Made by a program: the position numbers and the translations under genes. DNA of 64,000 bases, from contig NZ_JANCPR020000012.1 of assembly GCF_028657195.3 (NCBI RefSeq), positions 151,049 to 215,048 of the forward strand, written 5' to 3'. This stretch comes from Streptomyces iconiensis. Its GTDB lineage: Bacteria; Actinomycetota; Actinomycetes; Streptomycetales; Streptomycetaceae. The notes beneath the pieces were generated by a model. That model made no database searches. It was not told where the DNA came from and was given only the letters and a program-made list of their open reading frames with translations. Below, piece after piece: positions 1-6,865 of this stretch. Numbering within the stretch: the stretch's first letter is position 1; every line of letters begins with the position of its first letter.

Positions 1-7
1 CACCGCC

Positions 8-826
8 ATGCCTCCTGACGCCTCCACCCGCCACGGCCGGCCCGGACCCCGCACACGCCGCCGTGCCTCTGGCCGAAAACGGCTCCTGCACGCGGCCCGG
101 CATCCCGACCGCCTCCTGCGGTACGTGCGGCGCCTGACCCGCGACTGGCGACTGCTGCGCGCCTCGGGCGGCGACCACATCGCGTTCTACCGCGCGGTGA
201 TGCGCTCCGACGTGTCCAAAGACGCCAACGCGGCCGTCGGCACGCCCTCCCAGGAGCGCTGGGAGGCGGTGGGCGAGCTCCAGTTCAGCTACTTGCGCTC
301 ACACGGGCTGCTGCCGACGCACCATCTGCTGGAGATCGGGTGCGGCAATCTGCGCGCGGGGTGGCGGTTCATCGACTACCTCGCGCCCGGCCACTACTAC
401 GGCGTCGACATCTCCCCCGACATCCTGCTCGCGGCACAGCGCGTGCTGGCCGCACGCGGGCTCCAGGGCAAGCTGCCGCACCTCTCACTGGTGGAGGACA
501 TGGGCCTCGCACACCTCCCCGAGGGCCACTTCGACATGGCGCACGCGCACAGTGTCTTCTCGCACTCGCCCCTGCACGTGATCGACGAGTGCCTCACTCA
601 TATCCCCCGCGTCCTCAAACCGGGTGGCTTCCTCGACTTCACGTACAACAGGACCGACGACGAGGAACACCACGTCCTGCACGAGGACTTCTACTACCGC
701 CCCGCCACCCTCATCGCCCTCGCCGAGAACAAGGGCCTCACCGCGGCCCCCATGGACGACTGGGACGCGCTCCCCCACAGACAGTGCAAGATCCGCGTCA
801 CGGCCCCGCCCAGCCCCTCGCCATGA
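8..826 (+). CDS. Class I SAM-dependent methyltransferase
   Basis: A 272-residue soluble protein with a basic N-terminal tail (about residues 1-50) followed by a Rossmann-type methyltransferase core. Motif I, LLEIGCGNLRAG, lies at about residues 107-118 and would bind S-adenosylmethionine. It is followed by YGVDIS, a typical acidic motif II, and later by LKPGGFLDF, the usual post-motif III segment. The methyl acceptor cannot be told from the sequence. Only seven bases precede the ATG, so the ribosome binding site and any operon partner lie outside the window. The arginine-rich tail is unusual for this fold and might belong to an upstream extension or serve membrane or glycan association; that is speculation. 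The methyltransferase assignment itself is firm. Confidence 0.85.
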   Translation: MPPDASTRHGRPGPRTRRRASGRKRLLHAARHPDRLLRYVRRLTRDWRLLRASGGDHIAFYRAVMRSDVSKDANAAVGTPSQERWEAVGELQFSYLRSHGLLPTHHLLEIGCGNLRAGWRFIDYLAPGHYYGVDISPDILLAAQRVLAARGLQGKLPHLSLVEDMGLAHLPEGHFDMAHAHSVFSHSPLHVIDECLTHIPRVLKPGGFLDFTYNRTDDEEHHVLHEDFYYRPATLIALAENKGLTAAPMDDWDALPHRQCKIRVTAPPSPSP

Positions 827-867
827 GGCCGGGGCCGAGCCCTTCGCCGGAGGCGCCGGAGGCCGGG

Positions 868-1024
868 AACGCCGATACCGCTGATCACGCCGGTACCGCC
901 AATACCGCCGCTACCGCCGAGGGCAACGCCTCGCCCGAGGTCGGGAGGACCGCGAACGCCGGGCACACAGGGCACGCCTGGCACACCGAGAACGCCGGGA
1001 ACGCCGGGAACACCGCGAACGCCA
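868..1024. repeat. Degenerate short repeats in intergenic DNA
   Basis: The gap between the convergent methyltransferase and TPR genes holds many near-copies of short units such as 'accgccaataccgccg' and 'aacgccggg'. They do not form a clean hairpin. No gene is seen here. Confidence 0.4.
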
Positions 1025-1095
1025 GGAGAGGGGGCAGGCGCACGCCTTGGGACCGGCCGGGGCCGGCCCGTACGCGGCGGTCGGCTGCGCGTGGT

Positions 1096-2472
1096 TCAGA
1101 CCTCCGCCGCACCCAGCCGTTCGCGCAGCTGTTCCGCGCGGGGGCTGCCGCCCGCCTCGTAGATCTCCAGGGCGCGCAGCAGCCGTTCGTGCGCCGCTTC
1201 CGGCTCGCTCTGGCGCTCGTCCAGGGTCGCCCATGCCTCCAGGGCCTGTGCCTCGTAGTGCGTGGACTGTGTCTCGCGCAGCATCCGCACGGCTTCCCCG
1301 TACGCCTCGCGCGCCGCCTCGTGCTCACCGAGCGACTGACGCACGCGGCCGAGGGCCGCGAGGGCGCGGCCCGCCATCCGTGTGTCGTCCAGCTCCTGGA
1401 AGCGCTCGTGGACGCCAAGCAGTTCGGCGAGCGCCCGGTCGTGCTGCCCCGTCACGTCGAGAGCGCAGGCGAGGAAGAAACGCGCCGTGGCGATGCCCCG
1501 CACACCGCCTGTCCGGTCACCGGACTCGGCGGACTCGGCGGACTCGGCGGCGACCTCATCCGGCTCACCGGAGCCGCCGTGTCCTTCACCTTCGTGCTCT
1601 CCGCTTGCGCGCTGTGCGAATTGCTCGTTGAGTTCGATCGAGCGCTCGTAGGACTCGATGGCCCGCTGGGCGTCGTGGCGGTCCCAGTAGCGCCCGTCGA
1701 ACTCGCGTACCGAGGCACGCAGCGGCAGGTTGCCGGTCTTCTCCGCGCGTGCCAGCGCGAGGTCGAGTTCCTCGCGGGCACGCGCGTCCTCGCCGAGGTC
1801 GAGCAGTGGGCGTGACAGCAGGGCGCGCAGCAGGGCCTCGGCGTCGGGCCTGCCGTCGGCTGCCGCAGCGCCGGCGCCCAGCTCGCAGCAGACGCGCCAG
1901 TCGTCGAGGTGGCGGTGGTTGAGGTAGAGCGCGGTGAGGGACTCGGCGAGCTGCCACACCTGGTGTTCCATGCCGCCGTCTTCGGCCGCGGCACGCAGTA
2001 CGGCGAGCGCTTCGTGGCGCTCGGCCGCGAGCCAGGCGAGGGCGGCGCGGCGGCGGTCAGGGCCCTCGAACGGGTCGTAGGCGTGCGGACGCCGGGTGGC
2101 CTCGCCGCCGATGCGCAGCCGGTCTCCCATCACGGCGAGGTCGGCGAATGCGGCGCCTGTGACGTAGTAGTCGACGCAGCGCTCCAGCACCGCGTCGCGC
2201 TCGTGTTCGCTCTCCTCGTCCATGGCGCGCTCACGTGCGTGCGAGCGTACGAGGTCATGGAAGCGGTAGCGGCCGTCCTCCTCGCCCCACTCCAGGAGCG
2301 CGGCCTCCTCCAGCGCGAAGAGGAGGTCGTCCGCTGTCTGCGGGTCGACTCCCGCGACGCAGACGGCGGTGCCGATGTCGACACTCCGCCCTGGGAACAG
2401 TCCGAGCAGGCGGTACAGCCGGGCCTCCTCTGCCGTGAGACCCGAATACGCGACGGTGAAAACTGCGGACAC
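1096..2472 (-). CDS. Winged-helix plus TPR protein, like the C-terminal half of an NB-ARC regulator
   Basis: A 458-residue protein. The GTG start at 2472 is chosen because AGGGGG stands eight bases before it; the reading frame stays open further upstream but encodes only Arg/Pro-rich sequence of non-coding character. Residues 1-80 resemble the winged-helix domain that follows the nucleotide-binding domain in AfsR-type and NB-ARC STAND proteins (LTAEEARLYRLLGLFPG, then RFHDLVRSHARE). The rest is helical with TPR-like repeats, including YERSIELNEQFAQ and an AREAYGEAVRMLRE unit near the C-terminus, split by an acidic Ser/Glu-rich linker around residue 320. No P-loop is present, so it cannot act as an ATP switch by itself. 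It may be a scaffold or a shortened relative of NB-ARC regulators; function is not known. Confidence 0.6.
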   Translation of the reverse strand: MSAVFTVAYSGLTAEEARLYRLLGLFPGRSVDIGTAVCVAGVDPQTADDLLFALEEAALLEWGEEDGRYRFHDLVRSHARERAMDEESEHERDAVLERCVDYYVTGAAFADLAVMGDRLRIGGEATRRPHAYDPFEGPDRRRAALAWLAAERHEALAVLRAAAEDGGMEHQVWQLAESLTALYLNHRHLDDWRVCCELGAGAAAADGRPDAEALLRALLSRPLLDLGEDARAREELDLALARAEKTGNLPLRASVREFDGRYWDRHDAQRAIESYERSIELNEQFAQRASGEHEGEGHGGSGEPDEVAAESAESAESGDRTGGVRGIATARFFLACALDVTGQHDRALAELLGVHERFQELDDTRMAGRALAALGRVRQSLGEHEAAREAYGEAVRMLRETQSTHYEAQALEAWATLDERQSEPEAAHERLLRALEIYEAGGSPRAEQLRERLGAAEV

Positions 2473-3145
2473 GGTGCGATCCCCCTGCGTAGGTGGTGCC
2501 GGGAGCGCCGCCAAGTGGCGCCGCTCGCCGGCGGGTTCGGTGGCGAGCCGTCCCGGGCGGGACCTGGCCGTCCGACGGCGGCCTGGAGTGCGGCGGGCAG
2601 TCCGCCGCACGCTCTGTCTCCCCGGCCGTACGGTCGGGGAAGGCGGTGTTCGTCCACGGTGTGAGGCGCCCCGGGTTCGTCCACCGTGTGAGGCGCCCCG
2701 GGTTCGTCCACCGTGTGAGGCGCCCCGGGAAGATACGTCTCTGCGACGCCCGTGGCACGCGGACACCGGAACCCGCCGAGCGCCTCGCTGACACCCCTGA
2801 CGCCCGTGCCGCCCTCGCCGCCCGCGCTCCGTGTGCGCGGCGCGAGGTGCGAGATGTCCGGTCCGGCCCCCGAACGCCCCGTCACCGGACGGGAGCCCGA
2901 GCGGGCGTACACCTGTCCGTGGACGACACCGTTGACGACTCCGTGGACGTCGCGGGTTGGGGTGGACGGGCCGGGAGAAGCGGTACCGGGGAACTGGTCG
3001 CCACCGCAACTCACGCCACCGCCTCCCCTGTTCCGGCCCGTATGCACAAGCCCGCCCCCCTCTCACCCCAAGTCGCCCTCAGCCACGGCTGGATGCCCAC
3101 CGTACGACGGCTTCGACGGGGAGCGGCGTGATTCTTCCGCTTGTG
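2473..3145. other. Long intergenic region upstream of the winged-helix/TPR gene
   Basis: About 670 bases without a credible gene. It holds a 27-bp tandem triplication (annotated separately) and otherwise GC-rich sequence. Open frames on both strands are rich in Arg, Pro and Gly and show no domain. The promoter of the winged-helix/TPR gene must lie in it, but no clear -35/-10 pair was recognised. Confidence 0.5.
2649..2729. repeat. 27-bp direct repeat, three copies
   Basis: Three back-to-back copies (2649-2675, 2676-2702, 2703-2729) of a 27-bp unit beginning ttcgtccaccgtgtgaggcg. Copies two and three are identical and copy one differs at a single base. The unit length is a multiple of three but no supported gene covers it. 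Confidence 0.9.
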
Positions 3146-4213
3146 TCAGTAGTGAATTCGGGCTCCGACGGCGCGGTGGTCGGAGTAGTCGAGATCCGTT
3201 CGGTCACTTCCCGTGAAGCGGCGGGCCGCCTGGTCGGCCTCATCGAAGGAGGGTACGACGGCGTCGCTGGTGGTGGGCGGCGGCGTCCCCTTGGGGGTGC
3301 GGGCCAGGAGGACGTCGATACGGCGTTTCCTGCCGTCGGTGAACGTCCATTTCTGCGCAAGGCATTTGGCGACGGACCCGCCGCCCGCCGCACACCCGGC
3401 ATACACGGGGTCGCGGAAACGGTGTGCTCCGCCGAGGGCGCCATTCGCTCTGCGGTACCAGGCCGTCCACGTTCCGGGGGAATTCTTGCGGTGCGTCGAC
3501 CAGTTGGTGTCGCCGCCCGCCAGGTAGAGCTGCGCCCTGCCGTAGCCGTCCTCCGTGATTTCCCTGCTCAGTTCGGCCGCGTTCACGACGGCGCATTTTC
3601 CGCTGGCCCCCGACCTTCTGGAAGGCCAGTGGAAGGACGCGGCCGTGACGTTCTTTCCCGTCACCCTGTCGCGAAGCAGCGCCTTCACGGAAACGGTACG
3701 TGCCTGACTGTTGTTCACGCATTGCTTCCTGAGCTGTCTGCGGACCTGCCAGATGTTCCGTGAGGGCGCAGAGAGTTTCAGTGAGAGGCGCGAGGTACGC
3801 CAGATGACGGCGTTCGTCTGACGGGACTTCTCCTTGCCGCAGGCACCGCCGCCCGGTGCGGGAGCCGGCTGCGCGACGACGCCGGCGTACGTCTCGCCGA
3901 AATGCTTTCGCATCTTCTTCAGCAGCACGTCGAGCTGCCGCCGACCGCCGACCTGCTGAACGGTGTAGACGTCCGGTTTGTAGCGCCGGGAGCGCATATA
4001 GAAAAGCAGGTCCTCCCAGTCGCCCTTGCATTTCTCGGTACTCGTGGGGAAGTTCTCGACATTGGCGTCGTAGACCTGGAGAAAACCAGGATTGTTGTTG
4101 GGCTGATTGTGACTCGGCCCGCTCGGCCCGGCAGCCGCACCCGGCGCACACAGCAGGGGGGCCGCCAGTGCTGCCGTACCGAGCGCGGCGTACCACGCGT
4201 TTCGCTTTCGCAT
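3146..4213 (-). CDS. Secreted endonuclease/exonuclease/phosphatase (EEP) family protein
   Basis: A 355-residue exported protein. The N-terminus MRKRNAWYAALG followed by an Ala/Leu core and AAAG is a standard Sec signal peptide of about 28 residues. The mature part shows the EEP (DNase I-like) landmarks in order: YDANVEN near residues 48-54 (first metal-ligand strand), GGDTNW near 233 (the catalytic D-x-N), and SDH at 344-346 (catalytic His motif). The fold hydrolyses phosphodiesters or phosphomonoesters, so extracellular nuclease or sphingomyelinase-like activity is possible; the substrate is not known. Four or more cysteines (for example in GKCAVV and GCAAGGG) suggest disulfides outside the cell. 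The ribosome binding site is weak. It stands alone between non-related neighbours. Confidence 0.75.
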   Translation of the reverse strand: MRKRNAWYAALGTAALAAPLLCAPGAAAGPSGPSHNQPNNNPGFLQVYDANVENFPTSTEKCKGDWEDLLFYMRSRRYKPDVYTVQQVGGRRQLDVLLKKMRKHFGETYAGVVAQPAPAPGGGACGKEKSRQTNAVIWRTSRLSLKLSAPSRNIWQVRRQLRKQCVNNSQARTVSVKALLRDRVTGKNVTAASFHWPSRRSGASGKCAVVNAAELSREITEDGYGRAQLYLAGGDTNWSTHRKNSPGTWTAWYRRANGALGGAHRFRDPVYAGCAAGGGSVAKCLAQKWTFTDGRKRRIDVLLARTPKGTPPPTTSDAVVPSFDEADQAARRFTGSDRTDLDYSDHRAVGARIHY

Positions 4214-4364
4214 TCCGGATTCCCGTTCGGCGCGCGTTCAGCAGAGATGTCTGCGCAGAATCACGCACCACAGGACCGGGATCCAGCATTTCCCCTTCGC
4301 GGGAACCTTGCGTGTCGGGGCGAGCGGGCCGCAGTGGCCGGGCGTACGAGTTGCCCTGCCCTGC

Positions 4365-5183
4365 TCAGGCGTACGGATTGCCCTGCTGCTGGCCCGGGTT
4401 GCCGTAGTACGGCCCGCCAGGCTGCTGCGATGCGTCCTGCGGGGGCTGCGGTGCGCCCTGCGGGGGCTGGGGCGGCTGCTGGTAACCGGGCTGGGGCGCG
4501 TAGCCCTGCTGGGGTGCGTAACCCTGGTGCGGTTGCGGCGCGTGGCCCTGCTGGGGCGCGTGACCCTGGTGCGGGGGCTGTGCGTAGCCCTGTTGCGGCT
4601 GGGGCGCGTAGCCCTGCTGGGGCTGAGGTGCGTAGCCCTGCTGGGGCTGCTGGGGCTGCTGCGCGTACCCCTGCTGGGGCGGGGGCGCGTACCCCTGCTG
4701 GGGCGGGGGCGCGTACCCCTGCTGCGGCATCTGCTGTTGGGCCATCTGCTGGGGCGGCATCTGCTGCTGGGGGGCGCCGCCGACGACGGCGAGCAACTCC
4801 TCCAGTTCGTTGCGCCACATGCGGTGGACGTTCACCCGTACAGGCTTGGCCTCGCCGGGCAGTGCCATGTGGAAGAAGCTCCACAGCGGGTTCAGCTGGA
4901 TCTCACCGAAGAGGGCGCGCGCCTGGTCACGGGGGATCGCGTGCACGATCTCCTTCGGGCGCTGCGTGAACCTGTGCATACGGTGCAGCAGCAGGGCCTG
5001 GTCGGTGACCGTGATGAAGTAGTACTTGATCAGGAACTGACCGATCAGGCCCAGGAATCCGACGCTGAGCCAGGGAGTCGGGCCTGTGACGGTCATGACG
5101 GACACCAACGGCCGGTCCCCCGGCGCCTGCTGAGCAAGGGCCTCGGCCACCTGCTTCTTCATTGTTGCCTTACGAAAGGCCAT
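4365..5183 (-). CDS. Membrane-associated protein with Gln/Pro/Gly/Tyr-rich repeat tail
   Basis: A 272-residue protein; start ATG at 5183 with a good GAGGAG ribosome binding site. Residues 1-135 form a conserved Streptomyces domain with one hydrophobic segment (WLSVGFLGLIGQFLIKYYFITV, about 37-58) and a following PH-like stretch (ALLLHRMHRFTQRP). From about residue 140 to the end the chain is low complexity: PQQ-M blocks and then about ten QQGYAPxP or QGHAPQ units. Such tails are prion-like in composition. No catalytic motif is visible. The gene family is commonly left as hypothetical in Streptomyces. The repeat tail probably varies in length between strains because the DNA is strongly repetitive. 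Confidence 0.6.
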   Translation of the reverse strand: MAFRKATMKKQVAEALAQQAPGDRPLVSVMTVTGPTPWLSVGFLGLIGQFLIKYYFITVTDQALLLHRMHRFTQRPKEIVHAIPRDQARALFGEIQLNPLWSFFHMALPGEAKPVRVNVHRMWRNELEELLAVVGGAPQQQMPPQQMAQQQMPQQGYAPPPQQGYAPPPQQGYAQQPQQPQQGYAPQPQQGYAPQPQQGYAQPPHQGHAPQQGHAPQPHQGYAPQQGYAPQPGYQQPPQPPQGAPQPPQDASQQPGGPYYGNPGQQQGNPYA

Positions 5184-5329
5184 CCGACCGCTCCTCGTCA
5201 CCGCGCTGCTCCGACGTACGTCCGGCGCAGCGTACCGGCCGAAGGTGTCATGCATATGCCGAAGTGACGGGCCCCACAGACCACACGGGCCCTGCGAGCT
5301 TCGCCTGCCCGAAGGACAGGGCCGCGCGA

Positions 5330-6865
5330 CTATACGTCCTGCACTCCGGACAGCGCGGTCAACGGGTCGTCCGCCGCGGGCCCTTCGGGCCACCATTCCG
5401 CGCCGTCGCCGTCCGAACGGTACGGATACCAGCGGCCGTCCCGCCCGTAGCGGAGCTGGAGGTAACGGGTGGGGTGAGTGAGGTGGTTGCGACGGATGTT
5501 CATGAACAGCCCCGCAGCCGCGAGGATGCTGCGGGCCCGGTCGAAGTCGCCCGCCGGCGGGTCCCACGGCTCGTCGAGAACCGAGAGCCCCGTCATTCCG
5601 CCCTGGCGCCAGGCAGCCGCGGCGCGGGTCAGCTCGGGCGCGGTGTGCCCCGCCGTTCTGGCCAGCCCTGAGAAGAGCGGGGACAGGGCCCGGCGGCCCG
5701 TGAGGTGCGGGTGCGTGGCCGCGAGGCGGATCGTGTCGTGCCACACGGACAGGCCCGGCAGCGGGTCACCGTCCGCGATGAACGCCTCATACGCGCGCTG
5801 CGCCGCGTCCATCGCCAGGAACGCGAGCGCGTCGGGACCGGGGCTGCCAGGTATGTCGGGGTACGGCCCTGGCTCGCCCGGAGCCTCCGGCTCGGGCAGC
5901 GGTGCGGGGAGCGGCGGACGTACGTCCGCCGCGAGGAACTCACGTGCGGGAACCGTCGGCATGCCGGCAGGCCACGGGTGCGCACCCGCCGCCCCTCCTC
6001 CCCCGCCGGGGTCGGTGGGATCGGTGGGGTCGATGGTGTCGATGGGGCCATCGGGGTCGGCGGGGCCGTCAGGGCTGCCGGGATAGCTGGGGCCATGGGT
6101 ACGGGGGTCACTGGGCTCACCGTCATGGCTGGGGCCGTCGGAACCGGGACCGAGAGCGGAGCCCTGGCCCCGCCCTTGGCCCGAGGGCTGGCCCGTACGC
6201 TCTCCCCGGCCAGGGTGTTCTCCCGGGCGGGTACGTTCTGGGCCGCCCGGGGAAACGTCCGCCTCAAGGAGGGCGCTGCGCCGCACCAGCTCCTCCAGGA
6301 GTTCGTTCTCCTCCCGGCCCCGGATCAGCAGCAGCACGAACGGATCGTCGTCCAGCAGGCGTCCGGCCGCGTAACAGAGCGCGGCGGCATGCTTGCAGGG
6401 GCGCTCCCTGTCCGGGCAGGAGCAGACCGGTACGAACTCGCCCCGGACGGGGAGCAGCCGCACACCCGCGGCCTCCGCCTCGGCGGCGACCGCTGCGGGC
6501 AGCTCGCCGTCCAGCAGCGCGGCCACATGCGCGGGCCGTGCGGCGACGGTGTCCAGGAAGGCGTCCCACGCGTCCTCCGACAGCACGGGCAGCCGCAGTT
6601 CCGCGCGGTAGGGCCGCGGTCTGCTGCCGTGGACGAAGCCGGTGACGCGCCCCGGCCTGACCCTGATCGCGTCGACTCCCCCGTCCCGCGCGTACGTCCG
6701 TCCGCGCGCCAGCCGCGCCGTGTCCCGGGTGGACTCCTCCAGCGCACGCACCCACGCCGCAGCCCACCCCGTAAGCGCCGCGCCCTGCGGCCCGCTCACC
6801 TCGCCCGTCCCGCCGTCCTCCGGCCCGTTCACCTCGCCCGTCCCGCCGTCCTCCGGCCCGTTCAT
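5330..6865 (-). CDS. SWIM zinc-finger protein, partner of SNF2 helicase
   Basis: A 511-residue protein. The SWIM zinc finger is clear: Cys148-x-Cys150, then Cys157-x-His159 in the sequence CSCPDRERPCKH. SWIM fingers bind nucleic acid or protein partners. After a Pro/Gly/Asp-rich linker (about residues 215-330) comes a helical C-terminal domain. The start codon overlaps the stop codon of the upstream SNF2 helicase gene (ATGA, four bases), so the two proteins are almost certainly made together. SWIM proteins paired with SNF2 helicases are a recurrent bacterial arrangement and are thought to act on DNA or on DNA-bound complexes; the exact role is unknown. The N-terminus carries a repeated 11-residue unit (see repeat at 6797-6862). 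Confidence 0.85.
   Translation of the reverse strand: MNGPEDGGTGEVNGPEDGGTGEVSGPQGAALTGWAAAWVRALEESTRDTARLARGRTYARDGGVDAIRVRPGRVTGFVHGSRPRPYRAELRLPVLSEDAWDAFLDTVAARPAHVAALLDGELPAAVAAEAEAAGVRLLPVRGEFVPVCSCPDRERPCKHAAALCYAAGRLLDDDPFVLLLIRGREENELLEELVRRSALLEADVSPGGPERTRPGEHPGRGERTGQPSGQGRGQGSALGPGSDGPSHDGEPSDPRTHGPSYPGSPDGPADPDGPIDTIDPTDPTDPGGGGGAAGAHPWPAGMPTVPAREFLAADVRPPLPAPLPEPEAPGEPGPYPDIPGSPGPDALAFLAMDAAQRAYEAFIADGDPLPGLSVWHDTIRLAATHPHLTGRRALSPLFSGLARTAGHTAPELTRAAAAWRQGGMTGLSVLDEPWDPPAGDFDRARSILAAAGLFMNIRRNHLTHPTRYLQLRYGRDGRWYPYRSDGDGAEWWPEGPAADDPLTALSGVQDV
6797..6862 (-). repeat. 33-bp in-frame repeat at the 5' end of the SWIM gene
   Basis: Two exact-in-protein copies of the 11-residue unit NGPEDGGTGEV directly after the start Met, followed by a decayed third copy (SGPQG). 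The unit is 33 bp, so changes in copy number keep the frame. The repeat places a start-like context several times in the leader. Confidence 0.85.

Noticed and set aside
2649..2729. Possible CRISPR array
   Set aside because: Copies are contiguous without spacers and there are no cas genes.
2473..3066. N-terminal extension of the winged-helix/TPR protein
   Set aside because: The frame is open but Arg/Pro-rich and includes the intergenic 27-bp repeat; a GTG with a good ribosome binding site at 2472 is the better start.
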